Shown: positions 28,290 through 37,116, counted from the first letter of the stretch. The stretch: 64,000 nt of DNA from CAYPTB01 sp964413535 (GCA_964413535.1 CAYPTB010000007.1:248001-312000), one strand, 5' to 3'. Made by a program: numbers and translations. The notes: generated by a model not told the origin, from the letters alone.

Positions 28290-30937
28290 TCGGGCTCCTC
28301 GAGGATCAGGATGCGATCGACGCCAAGGACGGCATGGCGGCTCTCGCGGCCCGACGGCCAGCGCACACGGACCTCCTCCACCGTCGACTGCGCGCCCAGC
28401 CCGAAGTGGAGCTCCGGCGGGTTGCCCCCGAGGTAGCTCGTTCCCGCGCGCATGCTCCTCTGCTGCAGGCTGCCTCCGGCCGTCACCGAGACCAGGGCGC
28501 CGATCGCGTGCGTGTTCGGCCCCCGGCCCGCGAGACGGACGATCAGCCAGTGATGGCGCGCGGCGTTCCCGAGCCGGTTCTCGAGGAGCCGCGTGCGCGC
28601 GTTGTTCGCCGTGACGAGCATGTCGAGGTCGCCGTCCCCGTCGAAGTCGCACGCGACCGCCGCGCGCGACGGAAGACGCTCCTCGAGCGCCGTCGAACGG
28701 GGAGCGGTCGCGAAGCGCCCCTCGCCGTCGTTCAGGAAGAAGTGCGCGGGCTGTCCGACGCAGGTGCCGGTGCTCTCGTAGTCCGGGCTCGTGTACCCGT
28801 TCACGTAGAACAGGTCCAGGTCACCGTCGTTGTCCGCGTCGAGGAACTCGGCGCCCCACGACGTGACGCCGATGCCTGCGCTCCCGAGACCGCTCGGGAC
28901 GATCGCGTCACGGAACGAAGCGACGCGGTGCTTGCGACTCGCGTGGGCGACGAGGTTGTTCGCATACAGCGCGTTGGGCTCGAGCTGCCAGTTCGTGACG
29001 AACAGGTCCTCGTCGCCGTCGCCATCGACGTCGCCGACCGCCACGCCCATGCTGCCGCGCGGGTCGTCCATCCCCGTCGCGAAGGAGACGTCGGTGAAGG
29101 TCCCGTCGCCTTCGTTGCGATAGAGCGCGTTGTAGGAGACGTCGTTCGCCACGTAGAGATCCTGGTCGCCGTCGCGGTCGAAGTCCCAGAACACGGGCTG
29201 CATGCCGCGTCCCCCCTCGTCCGCCAGGCCGAGCTCTTCGGCGACGTCGGTGAAGTGCAGGGCCTTGCGCTCGCGAGGGCCGTCGTCCTTCCCCCACGTG
29301 TCGTTCTGCAGAAATGCGTTGCGTGCGCCGGGGAAGGCGAAGGGCAGCATCTCGACCGGGTCCTCGCGCTGGTAGCGGGCGAGCTCGGCGGAGCTCGGCA
29401 TCGCTGCGGGGTCGTACACGAGGTAGCTCGTGACGTACAGCTCGAGATCGCCGTCCCCGTCGGTGTCCGCCGCCGCCACTCCCGCGCTCCAGCGATCGCC
29501 GGGGTCCGCACAGGCGCTCGCGTCCGCGAAGCGACCCGCACCGACGTTCTCGTAGAGCACGTTCGGTCCGCGGTTGGCGACGTACAGGTCGAGGTCGCCG
29601 TCGCCGTCGGCGTCGAAGAAGAGCGCGCCCATGCCGTGGCCCGTGTCGCCGGTGCCCGACGCGACCGTCACGTCGACGAAGCGCGCGCGGCCGGGGCGCG
29701 ACTCGTTCCGCCACAGCCGATTCGTCGAGGGGCGGCTCGGCGCGCGGCCGCCGCCCTGGACGACGTACAGGTCGTGGTCGCCGTCTCCGTCCACGTCGCC
29801 CCACGCAGCGCCGGGGCCCATGGTGGGGCGGATGTCGAGCTGGAGGTCGGGACCCTCGAAGTGCAGGAAGTCCACGCCCGGGCCGGACTCCGCTCCGGCC
29901 TCGATCCAGGGTTCGTCGCTTCCCCGGTCGCGCTCGGGCCGCGCCCCGGCAGGGATGGTCGGCGCGCCCTCGCGCTCTGGCGCTCTGGACGCGCCGAGCT
30001 CGATCACGAGCGTCCAGGTGCTCTCGCCGCCCTCGAGCGGGGGAGCGGGGAGCAACAGGTCGACGAAGGCTCCGGGCGGGAGGAGTACGTCGCGCCCATC
30101 CTGCGCGGCGAGCGCGTCGCGGACGTCGTCGCCCGCCGCTTCGGCGAGGGCGGCGGGATCGCCCGTGAGCATGCGCGCGGAGAGCGGAGCGAGCCGCGTC
30201 GCTTTGGATGATTCGAGGGAGCGCACGCTGGCCCAGAAGAGCTGGTCGATCGCGCGCGTAACACCGTCCTGCTCGACTTCGTCCGGCGCGGGATCCAAGC
30301 GACACGTGCGCGACGATCCGCCGAGCGCGACGACCGTGCGTGCACCGCGCGCCGCGGGGGCGATCGGCTCCACGATCTCGACGCGTCGCCACGTCGCGCC
30401 GCTTTGGATCGCGGTCGGTGCGACGGGCGCGACGACCCTCGCCAATCGGCGCACGCCCCGACCGTCCTGGCGCGCGAGCAGCGGGAGCGCGTCGACGAGC
30501 TCGCTCGGACCGGCGCCGTCCGCTGCGCGTCCCTCCAGCGCGAGCGCTTCCGCCGCGAACGCTTCCAACGGCAGGTGCGGGGCTCCGATCAGGAACGGTT
30601 CGGCGCCCGCGACGAGCACCTGCTCGTCGGCCGCGTGCTGCACGGCCGTGACGCGCAGGACGTCGAGTGCGACCGAGCGCGCGCCGGCCGTGGCGTTGGC
30701 GAGCCGCAGCCGGATGCCGCGCGACGTCGGCAGCGCGCGCCGGACGAGCGGGGCGCGCGACGTGAAGGGCAGGGGGACGGGAGCCTCGCTCGTGCCGAGC
30801 CAGCGCTCGCCCGCTTCCGCGTAACCCGCCCCGTCCCAGGTGAAGAGCGCGACTTCGACTTCGCCCTCGGGCGGATTCGTCTTCGCGCTCGCCCCGGCCG
30901 AGAGCGACAAGAGGAGCAGAGCGAGCGCGGAAGCCAT
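28286..30937 (-). CDS. Secreted FG-GAP/VCBS repeat protein with C-terminal ASPIC/UnbV domain
   Basis: 883 residues with a Sec signal peptide (MASALALLLLSLSAGASA). From about residue 340 the protein has many calcium-binding repeats of the type DxDGDGDxDLY, for example WGDVDGDGDHDLYVV, FDADGDGDLDLYVANR and VGDVDGDGDEDLFVT. These build a beta-propeller. The C-terminal 80 residues are an ASPIC/UnbV domain (GTSYLGGNPPELHFGLG and VRVRWPSGRE). Animal CRTAC1 and many planctomycete proteins share this layout. It probably acts at the cell surface as a calcium-stabilised adhesion or binding protein. It is followed by two overlapping GT-C-like genes, so it may be linked to surface glycans. Confidence 0.88.
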   Translation of the reverse strand: MASALALLLLSLSAGASAKTNPPEGEVEVALFTWDGAGYAEAGERWLGTSEAPVPLPFTSRAPLVRRALPTSRGIRLRLANATAGARSVALDVLRVTAVQHAADEQVLVAGAEPFLIGAPHLPLEAFAAEALALEGRAADGAGPSELVDALPLLARQDGRGVRRLARVVAPVAPTAIQSGATWRRVEIVEPIAPAARGARTVVALGGSSRTCRLDPAPDEVEQDGVTRAIDQLFWASVRSLESSKATRLAPLSARMLTGDPAALAEAAGDDVRDALAAQDGRDVLLPPGAFVDLLLPAPPLEGGESTWTLVIELGASRAPEREGAPTIPAGARPERDRGSDEPWIEAGAESGPGVDFLHFEGPDLQLDIRPTMGPGAAWGDVDGDGDHDLYVVQGGGRAPSRPSTNRLWRNESRPGRARFVDVTVASGTGDTGHGMGALFFDADGDGDLDLYVANRGPNVLYENVGAGRFADASACADPGDRWSAGVAAADTDGDGDLELYVTSYLVYDPAAMPSSAELARYQREDPVEMLPFAFPGARNAFLQNDTWGKDDGPRERKALHFTDVAEELGLADEGGRGMQPVFWDFDRDGDQDLYVANDVSYNALYRNEGDGTFTDVSFATGMDDPRGSMGVAVGDVDGDGDEDLFVTNWQLEPNALYANNLVAHASRKHRVASFRDAIVPSGLGSAGIGVTSWGAEFLDADNDGDLDLFYVNGYTSPDYESTGTCVGQPAHFFLNDGEGRFATAPRSTALEERLPSRAAVACDFDGDGDLDMLVTANNARTRLLENRLGNAARHHWLIVRLAGRGPNTHAIGALVSVTAGGSLQQRSMRAGTSYLGGNPPELHFGLGAQSTVEEVRVRWPSGRESRHAVLGVDRILILEEPE

Positions 30938-30992
30938 GGCGTCCGTCGGTCGGCGGAGCTCGCAGATCCCCTCGTTCAGGCGCGCCGAACTC

Positions 30993-31223
30993 CTAGAACT
31001 TGAGGTCGCGCACGTCGCCGATGTCGAAGTCGATGCTGACTTCCTTGTCGACGTTGATGAGTCGGCCGGTGCCCTTGTACTGGTTGAAGATCAGCGCTCC
31101 GCGAATGACGCGGCCGTCCTTGAAGTGCACGGTCACGATGTCCGCCGTGCGCGCCCCCAGGAGGAGGTCGTAGATCTTCTCGGGGTCGAGGGCGCGGATC
31201 TTCTTGCTCGTGGTACTCATCAT
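30993..31223 (-). CDS. 76-residue small protein, possible Sm-like fold
   Basis: Starts at ATG 31223, sharing ATGA with the stop of the Nudix-like gene; a second ATG follows directly. The sequence has IYDLLLGARTADIVTVHF then KDGRVIRGALIFNQYKG and ends in IDFDIGDVRDLKF. The alternation of beta strands with a DGRxIxGxL turn resembles Sm/Hfq-like small barrels, but the similarity is weak and unproven. No membrane segment. Translation is coupled to the Nudix-like gene. Confidence 0.6.
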   Translation of the reverse strand: MMSTTSKKIRALDPEKIYDLLLGARTADIVTVHFKDGRVIRGALIFNQYKGTGRLINVDKEVSIDFDIGDVRDLKF

Positions 31224-31894
31224 GAAAGGCCGACTCGTGCAGGAAACTCGGTGGTCTTGGAAAAGGGGGCGCGAAGCAAGTCTCGTAATCTGCGGATCAA
31301 CTGCGCGGACCACGTCTCGAAGTTCTCCCCCTCCGCGAGCAATGAGACTAATCGACTGTGCGCGACAAAGGTTCCTTCGAGTACGTCCGTTTCCCGTATG
31401 AGGGCAGTCGAGCCCGCTTCCAGCTCCAACATCTGCACGAGTCCTACGTGGACCGCCCCCACGGGGTTGGAATCGTCGTTGAGGATCCCCACGGCGCGGA
31501 TCGAGTACCCTCCCTCGAGTTCGAGCTCCTCGTCCAGTTCGCGCCGCGTCCCTTGGGCGATGGGATCGCGCCGGAGGGCCTTGGCGTCGCCGAGATCCTC
31601 GGGGTTGATGTGTCCCCCCACGCCGATGGACAGCTTGTCGTGGAGGCGCGCCTCACCGCCCCGCTTGGAGCGCCTCGAGAGCAGGAGCTCGTCGCCGCGG
31701 GCGATCAGGGTATAGGGGATCACCTGCTTCCAGGCGGGTGTGCGCTCGGCGACCTCGCGCTCGACGAAGAACCCCTGCTCCAGCACCACCCTGCGGAAGG
31801 CGTCCTCCGGGAAGTCGCCCCCGAAGGGCACGAAGCCCTGGGGGTAGCAGTCCGGGAAGAGTGCTTCCCGGGGCACGACGAACACGAACTCCAT
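31220..31894 (-). CDS. Nudix-like hydrolase
   Basis: 224 residues from ATG 31894. The central part reads YTLIARGDELLLSRRSKRGG, then DKLSIGVGGHINPEDLG and after an insertion TRRELDEELEL, a Nudix box in which the normal spacing GX5EX7REUXEEXGU is expanded. Nudix enzymes hydrolyse nucleoside diphosphates linked to another group and need a metal at the REUXEE glutamates, which are present. The substrate is unknown. An upstream ATG (31993) would add a low-complexity 33-residue stretch and was rejected. The gene lies downstream of rnpB on the same strand and overlaps the next small gene. Confidence 0.75.
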   Translation of the reverse strand: MEFVFVVPREALFPDCYPQGFVPFGGDFPEDAFRRVVLEQGFFVEREVAERTPAWKQVIPYTLIARGDELLLSRRSKRGGEARLHDKLSIGVGGHINPEDLGDAKALRRDPIAQGTRRELDEELELEGGYSIRAVGILNDDSNPVGAVHVGLVQMLELEAGSTALIRETDVLEGTFVAHSRLVSLLAEGENFETWSAQLIRRLRDLLRAPFSKTTEFPARVGLS

Positions 31895-32115
31895 GGGCTG
31901 CGGCGAGGAAGGAGTCCCCGGCTCGGGGCGAGGAGGCGCGAGCCTTTCGCCGGGCGCGACGAGTCGAGGACACCGACCCGAATCTGCGACCATTCGGGCC
32001 GTCGAGCGGCATTCTACACAACATCTTGTAGTCGTGAAGACCTCATGGCCCCGGAAGCTCGAACCGAATCCGAGTCCTCCATCCCTCCTCGCGTACGCGG
32101 CGCGATCCGCAGCTC

Positions 32116-32139
32116 GCTCGGACCAGGGTGGGTCCGAGC
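32116..32139 (-). terminator. Hairpin downstream of rnpB
   Basis: GCTCGGACC (32116-32124) and GGTCCGAGC (32131-32139) form a perfect 9-bp stem with a 6-nt loop, starting about 29 bases beyond the 3' end of rnpB. On the minus strand no T-run follows, so it is a weak terminator candidate; read-through into the Nudix-like gene is possible. Confidence 0.4.
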
Positions 32140-32168
32140 TTTGGGTGGGACGTGCGGGAGGGGAGGGT

Positions 32169-32550
32169 GGTGCGAGAGGTCCTGTAAGCCGGGTCCTGTT
32201 CCCCCCGACGAGCGGGAAGTGACGACCATTTCTCTAGGATCGGACTCGCGCCCGACCTCGAACGACCTACCCGGGAGCGGACGTGGGCCGTCGTCGTGTG
32301 CTCCCCTATTTGGTCTTTCTCCGGGTGGGGTTTGCCGTGCCGGCCCTGTCACCAGGAGCCGCGGTGCGCTCTTACCGCACCGTTTCACCCTTGCCGGCGC
32401 GGGGCGAACCCCGCGCTTGGGCGGTCTGTTCTCTGTGGCACTTTCCCTGGTCTCGCGACCGGTTGCCGTTAGCAACCACCCTGGCCCGCGGAGCCCGGAC
32501 TTTCCTCCCCGGGGCCATGCCCCGCGACGGTCGTCCGGACCTCTCGCACC
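32169..32550 (-). ncRNA. rnpB: RNase P RNA
   Basis: This is the catalytic RNA that matures tRNA 5' ends. Conserved elements are visible on the minus strand: GAGGAAAGTCCGGGCTCC (32507-32490, P4 region), GGGAAAGTGCCACAG with ACAGACCGCC (32447-32420), and ACAGGACCCGGCTTACAGG (32199-32181), the 3' half of P4. The outermost helix P1 is a perfect 14-bp pairing of 32537-32550 with 32169-32182, and this sets both ends. Length about 382 nt, as expected for type A. A TATAAC box lies seven bases upstream of the 5' end. No protein gene fits here. Confidence 0.96.
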
Positions 32551-32556
32551 GGACAC

Positions 32557-32562
32557 GTTATA
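32557..32562 (-). promoter_or_regulatory. -10 element of the rnpB promoter
   Basis: On the minus strand TATAAC lies 7 bases before the start of helix P1 (32550), the expected spacing. I see no good -35 match 16-19 bases further upstream (the stretch is CT/GC-rich), so the promoter may rely on other elements. Confidence 0.5.
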
Positions 32563-32667
32563 CGCCCAACGCAGCGGGAGGGAGGCGGGATTCCCCGGCG
32601 CAGCGTGGGTCCGCACGCCCGCGGCGCCGCTATCCTCACCGCCCCGCCGCCCGACCGGGTGCCCGCG

Positions 32668-33543
32668 ATGCGAACGATCACGAACCTCGAGCTGCGCGAG
32701 TCCAACCCCGACGGCACCGAGGGGGCGGGGCTCTCCCACACGGCGGGGGGCATGTTCCTCCTGCGCGTCGTGGAGATCGCAGAGGAAGGTGAGCCGCGCG
32801 GCGGGGTTACCGTCGTGCACGACGCGGGGGATCACGGCGGCCGCTACGAGCGCTTCGCGCAGTTCCTCGCGCAGGACGGGTGGGCGGTGAGTCTGCCGGA
32901 CCTGCGCGGACACGGGAGCTCGGAGGGGGAGCGCGGTCACAGCGCCGGCCTGCCCGAGGTCGCGCGCGACCTCGACTCCGCCCAGGATCACCTCACGATC
33001 TTCGCACCGAGCATCCCGCTCGCGCTCGTCGGGCAAGGGCTGGGCGGCCTCTACGCCCTGCACTACCTGCTCGATCGACCGGGACGCGCGCGTGCGGCCG
33101 TCGTCCTGTCGCCGCTCCTGCGGCCGCGCTTCGAGCTGCCGGCGAAGAAGAAGGGCCTCGGCGGCCTCTTCAAGAAGGTCGGTCCGAAGACCCCGGGACG
33201 CATCGGACACGCCGCGTCGAAGATGACTGGGATCGCCGAGGAGCAGCGCGCGCTCGCGAGCGACGCGCTCGTGCACGACGTCGTCACGCTACGCGCGGCG
33301 GAGTGCGCCGCCGTCGCGGCCGAGCTCGTGCGCGCGCGTGTGCGCGAGATCGCCGTCCCCGTGCTCGTGCTGCACGGCGCCGACGACGAGCTCGCCGACC
33401 CTGCGGATTCACTCGCCCTGGCCGGCGGCGACGTGGAGGTGCAAATCGTGCCCGGCGCGAAGCATGACCTCCTGCACGACGCTCCGGCGGGCGAAGTCAT
33501 GCAGATCGTCCGGGACTGGCTCGACCGCCGCGTCGAGCGCTAG
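32668..33543 (+). CDS. Alpha/beta-hydrolase (lysophospholipase-like) lacking the nucleophilic serine
   Basis: 291 residues from ATG 32668. The fold is recognisable: LPDLRGHGSSEGERGHS, VLVLHGADDELADPADS (acid residue) and GAKHDLLHDAP (catalytic histidine), the order of monoacylglycerol-lipase-like hydrolases. The nucleophile elbow, normally G-x-S-x-G-G, reads GQGLGG with Gly124 in place of Ser, and the oxyanion HG-x-G motif reads HDAG. Ser-based catalysis therefore looks lost. It may bind a ligand or act as a regulator, but that is not known. Nearest neighbours are rnpB (divergent) and a sulfatase-fold lipoprotein on the same strand 46 bases downstream. Confidence 0.7.
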   Translation: MRTITNLELRESNPDGTEGAGLSHTAGGMFLLRVVEIAEEGEPRGGVTVVHDAGDHGGRYERFAQFLAQDGWAVSLPDLRGHGSSEGERGHSAGLPEVARDLDSAQDHLTIFAPSIPLALVGQGLGGLYALHYLLDRPGRARAAVVLSPLLRPRFELPAKKKGLGGLFKKVGPKTPGRIGHAASKMTGIAEEQRALASDALVHDVVTLRAAECAAVAAELVRARVREIAVPVLVLHGADDELADPADSLALAGGDVEVQIVPGAKHDLLHDAPAGEVMQIVRDWLDRRVER

Positions 33544-33589
33544 CGATGAGGGGGGCTCACCGGCCGATGCGACCTCTTCGTACTTCGCC

Positions 33590-35554
33590 GTGACTCCTCG
33601 TTCCCCGACCTCGTGCATCGGGCGCTCGAGCCCCCGGCCGACTGCTCGCGCAGGGTTCGCCGCACGCGGACCGAGCGCGGCCCTGCGCGCACTCGCACCG
33701 TGGGCCCTCCTGGCGGCGGCGTGCGCAGGCGACGCGGCCGAGCGCATGCTCGTGCGCGATGTTCGCACCTACCTGTTGGCCGAGGAGCCGCGCTGGGACG
33801 TGATCGAGTCTTCGCCGGCGGGAGAGCCGCGCGTGCGCGAGCTCACGCCGTTGGGCAAGCGCTCCGACGTGCGTCACTCGCTCCTCCTGCCGCCGCCTGC
33901 GCGCGTGCGCTTCGCGATCGCTCCCGAAGAGGTCGGCCTCGTCCTGTGCGGCGCGTCGGCTTTCGGGGGTGCGGGGCTCGCCGAAGACGCGGCGAGGGAG
34001 TTGTCGGTCGTGATGGAGGTCCGCCGGAACGGTGACGTGGTGCACCGGCACCGGACTTCCCTCGCGGGAGCCGATGCAGGGTGGCGAGAGTTCGGGGAGC
34101 CGCGCGGGATCGCGGTGGAGCCGGGCGACGTGATCGAGCTCGCGACCTACTGCGAAGATGCGGCGGAGCGCGTCGTGGACCCAGGTGTCGGCGTGCTCGC
34201 CGGATTCGGGCGCTTGCGGCTCGAGCATCAGGAGCACGTCGCGCGCGCGCGATCGAGTCCGGAGCGGCCGAACCTCGTGCTCGTCGTCCAGGACACGCTG
34301 CGCCGGGACCGACTCGCCGTCTACGGATACGAGCGCTCGACCTCGCCGAACCTCGATCGCCTCGCCGCGGAGGGGACGGTCTTCGACGCGGCCTACTCCA
34401 CGTCGTCGTGGACCTGGCCCTCCACGACGTCGATCCTCACGGGCATGCTCCCCGAACGTCACGGTCTGCGGAACGAGCGCTCGTGCTTCGTGGACGCCGA
34501 CCTCGACCTCCTGCCGGAGGCCCTGCAGCGCGCCGGCTTCACCACGGCCGCGTTCTCCGCCAACGGCCTGATCGGCCCGAGCAAGAACTTCGATCAGGGC
34601 TTCGAGCGTTTCGCGAGCGACGGTCGCGGGTTCGGACGCTCCAGCGAACTCGTGCCGGAGACGTGCGCGTGGCTCGCCGAGAATGCCGGCCGGCGGATGT
34701 TCCTCTACCTGCACCTGGCCGACACCCACGGGTTCGATCAGGCGCTGCCCGAAGCGCGGGCGCGCTTCGCCCCCGACGTGCCGGCCGAGTTCGGTGAGGA
34801 AGAGTTCCTGCGCTACTCGAGGAACCTGCGTCACGCCCGGGGGAAGACGGGCCAGGGGGCGGCGCTGGAGGAGATCCTGCGCCCCTCCACGCGCGATGCG
34901 GTCAGCGACCTGTACGACGCCGTCGTGTTCAGCGGCGACGTGTGGCTCGGCAAGGTGCTCTTCGCGCTGGAGGAACTCGGTCTCGACGACGAAACGGTCG
35001 TCGCGTTCACGAGCGATCACGGAGAGGAGCTCTATGACCACGGGCTCCTGCGCCACGGACACTCCCTGTTCGGAGAACTCGTGCGCGTACCGCTCGTGAT
35101 CGCAGGTCCGGGCGTGGCGCGCGGTCGGCGGATCGGGACGCCCGTTTCCAACCGACACCTGGCCTCGACGCTCGCGCGCCTCGGCGGCGTGGAGCTCGAC
35201 GGCCTCGAAGATCCGCTCGACCTGTTGCGCGGCAACCTGTCCGAGGAACCGATCTTCTTCAGCACCGACCACGGCCTGTGGGAGGGATCCCGCCAGCACA
35301 CGACGATTCGCGGCGTGCGCGCCGACGGCTTCGTCCTGCACGCGCATGCCGAGCACGGCGTCAGGCTCTACGACCTCGAGTCCGACCCCGAAGAGCAGCG
35401 CGACATCGCCGCGCTCCACGGCGAACGCGTCGAGTCCCTGCGCGCGCTCCTCGCGGAGCACGAGGCGCGGGACGAGCCCACGGCGCGCGGCGATCGGGGA
35501 GCGGGGGAGCAAACTCTCCAGCTCCTCGAGGACATCGGATACATGGGCGATTGA
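33590..35554 (+). CDS. Sulfatase-fold lipoprotein with Thr at the nucleophile position
   Basis: 654 residues from GTG 33590, the start that gives a lipoprotein signal (WALLAAACAGD, Cys45). The first 220 residues after it form a separate N-terminal region. The sulfatase fold starts near residue 225: VLVVQDTLRRDRLAVYGYER (metal Asp), then STSSWTWPSTTSILTG, where Thr275 aligns with the formylglycine Cys, and later VVAFTSDHGEELYDHGLL and RHGHSLFGE. It parallels the gene at 16969-18522 and also lacks Cys/Ser-x-P-x-R. The substrate is unknown; phosphoryl- or phosphoester transfer is as likely as sulfate hydrolysis. The start codon is less certain than the rest. Confidence 0.78.
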   Translation: MTPRSPTSCIGRSSPRPTARAGFAARGPSAALRALAPWALLAAACAGDAAERMLVRDVRTYLLAEEPRWDVIESSPAGEPRVRELTPLGKRSDVRHSLLLPPPARVRFAIAPEEVGLVLCGASAFGGAGLAEDAARELSVVMEVRRNGDVVHRHRTSLAGADAGWREFGEPRGIAVEPGDVIELATYCEDAAERVVDPGVGVLAGFGRLRLEHQEHVARARSSPERPNLVLVVQDTLRRDRLAVYGYERSTSPNLDRLAAEGTVFDAAYSTSSWTWPSTTSILTGMLPERHGLRNERSCFVDADLDLLPEALQRAGFTTAAFSANGLIGPSKNFDQGFERFASDGRGFGRSSELVPETCAWLAENAGRRMFLYLHLADTHGFDQALPEARARFAPDVPAEFGEEEFLRYSRNLRHARGKTGQGAALEEILRPSTRDAVSDLYDAVVFSGDVWLGKVLFALEELGLDDETVVAFTSDHGEELYDHGLLRHGHSLFGELVRVPLVIAGPGVARGRRIGTPVSNRHLASTLARLGGVELDGLEDPLDLLRGNLSEEPIFFSTDHGLWEGSRQHTTIRGVRADGFVLHAHAEHGVRLYDLESDPEEQRDIAALHGERVESLRALLAEHEARDEPTARGDRGAGEQTLQLLEDIGYMGD

Positions 35555-35571
35555 GTGCCGAGCTCTCGATC

Positions 35572-36006
35572 TCAGCCGCGGGGTTCGCCGGAGGCGATCC
35601 AGTCGCGCAGGAGGACGAGCGCGCTCCAGCCGTCCTTGAGCTCCTTCGCGCGCCGGCCGCTGTAGCCCTCGCGGCGCAGGAGGTCCTCGGCTTCCTTCGT
35701 CGTCAGACGCTCGTCGAACGTCACGACGGCGACGCGCGGGAAGCGCGCCCGCAGGCGAGCGGCGAAGGCCTCGACGGCCTTCGCCCGCGGACCCGATCCG
35801 CCGTCCATGTCGAAGGGCATCCCGACGAGCAGCGTGTCCACGTCGCGCTCGTCGAGCAGGAGGGCGATGTGCGCGAGGAGCTCGTCGCCGGTGCCCGCGC
35901 GAACGGTGTCGAGCGGGTGGACCGCGATGCGCAGCGGGTCGGCCACGGCGAAGCCGCTCTTCTTCTCGCCGAAGTCGATCGCGATCACGGCGCCCACCGC
36001 GGTCAC
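35572..36006 (-). CDS. ruvX: Holliday junction resolvase-like RuvX/YqgF
   Basis: 144 residues from GTG 36006, overlapping manC as GTGA. RNase-H-like fold with the first catalytic Asp in VIAIDFGEKKSGFAVAD and the later motif VTFDERLTTKEAEDLLR, which carries the conserved DERLTT loop. YqgF proteins process 16S rRNA precursor 5' ends and are also annotated as Holliday junction resolvase homologues. Its stop faces the sulfatase gene stop (17 bases apart). Confidence 0.92.
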   Translation of the reverse strand: MTAVGAVIAIDFGEKKSGFAVADPLRIAVHPLDTVRAGTGDELLAHIALLLDERDVDTLLVGMPFDMDGGSGPRAKAVEAFAARLRARFPRVAVVTFDERLTTKEAEDLLRREGYSGRRAKELKDGWSALVLLRDWIASGEPRG

Positions 36007-37082
36007 AGGAACTCCGGAGCTTCGCCCTCGAGCCGCTCGACGATGCGCTTGACGTCCTGGGCGCGGTCGCGCGAACACACGAGCGTCGCGTCCGCCGTCT
36101 GCACGACGACCAGATCCGCGACGCCCAGCAGGGCGACGATCCGACCGCCTTCGACGTAGGTGATGCAACGCTCCGAGTCGAGCGACACGGCGCGCGCGCC
36201 GTCGGTCACGACGGTGCAGTTCTCGTGCTCGTCGACGGCGTGCACCTCGGGCAGCGCCGCCCACGAGCCGACGTCGTTCCAGGCGTAGTCGACGGGCAAC
36301 ACGCGGACGTTTTTGGCCTTCTCCATGAGCGCCACGTCGATCGGCTGCGCGGGGAGCGTCGGGTAGACCTCGGCCAGGGGAGCGCGGCCGGCCAGGACGC
36401 GCTCGAAGCCCTGCGAGAGCTCCGGCGCGTGTCGCTCGAGCGCCGCGTGGATCGACGGCGTGCTCCACACGAAGATGCCCGCGTTCCAGAGGAAGTTCCC
36501 GCGCGCGAGGAACTGCTCGGCGCGCGCGGCATCGGGCTTCTCGACGAAGCGGCGCACGGCGTGGACGGCGACACCGTTGCGCCGCGCGACTTCCTCGCCC
36601 GCTTCGATGTAGCCGTAACCGGTGTGCGCCGACCTGGGTCGGATCCCGAGCGTCAGGAGCACGTCGGCCGAGGCCGCTTCGCTCGCCGCCGCGGCCAAGG
36701 TCGCGCGAAACCGCTCAGCCGGCTCGATCACGTGGTCCGCCGGCAGCACGATCTGGATCGACTCGGGCGCGCGGCGCCGGATCTCCGCAGCAGCCCAGGC
36801 CACGCACGGCGCGGTGTTGCGCGCCTGCGGCTCGGCGAGCAGGTTCTCGCGCGGGAGCTCGGGCAGGCAAGCGCGCACGAGGTCGGCTTGGCTCGCGGCG
36901 GTGACGACCAGCACGCGCTCGCGCGGGGTCATGGGCTCGATGCGCCGGAACGTCTCCCGCAGCATCGCATGCTCGCCCGAGATGGCGAGGAACTGCTTCG
37001 GACGCGCACTGCGGCTGGCCGGCCAGAAGCGCGTTCCCGAGCCGCCGGCCATGATCACCGCGTAGACGGGCAGGGCGCTCAT
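36003..37082 (-). CDS. manC: Mannose-1-phosphate guanylyltransferase
   Basis: 359 residues. The enzyme makes GDP-mannose from GTP and mannose-1-phosphate, feeding glycan and nucleotide-sugar pathways. The N-terminus has the nucleotidyltransferase signature MAGGSGTRFWPASRSARPKQ followed by FRRIEPMTPRERVLVVTA. Later motifs GYGYIEAG, FVEKPD and NAGIFVW are typical of the type II PMI/GMP family. The C-terminal isomerase domain of bifunctional ManC is absent, so it is a monofunctional enzyme. It supplies precursor to the GT-C-type transferases in this window (inference). Confidence 0.93.
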   Translation of the reverse strand: MSALPVYAVIMAGGSGTRFWPASRSARPKQFLAISGEHAMLRETFRRIEPMTPRERVLVVTAASQADLVRACLPELPRENLLAEPQARNTAPCVAWAAAEIRRRAPESIQIVLPADHVIEPAERFRATLAAAASEAASADVLLTLGIRPRSAHTGYGYIEAGEEVARRNGVAVHAVRRFVEKPDAARAEQFLARGNFLWNAGIFVWSTPSIHAALERHAPELSQGFERVLAGRAPLAEVYPTLPAQPIDVALMEKAKNVRVLPVDYAWNDVGSWAALPEVHAVDEHENCTVVTDGARAVSLDSERCITYVEGGRIVALLGVADLVVVQTADATLVCSRDRAQDVKRIVERLEGEAPEFL

Positions 37083-37116
37083 GCGCGGAGTCTACGCGCG
37101 GAATGCGGGAGCACGC

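Noticed and set aside
32605..32667. Longer start for the alpha/beta-hydrolase
   Set aside because: The extra 21 residues do not match the fold, and the ATG at 32668 lies close before the conserved region.
33338..33589. Longer frame for the sulfatase-fold protein
   Set aside because: It overlaps the alpha/beta-hydrolase gene and would put the lipoprotein signal far inside the protein.
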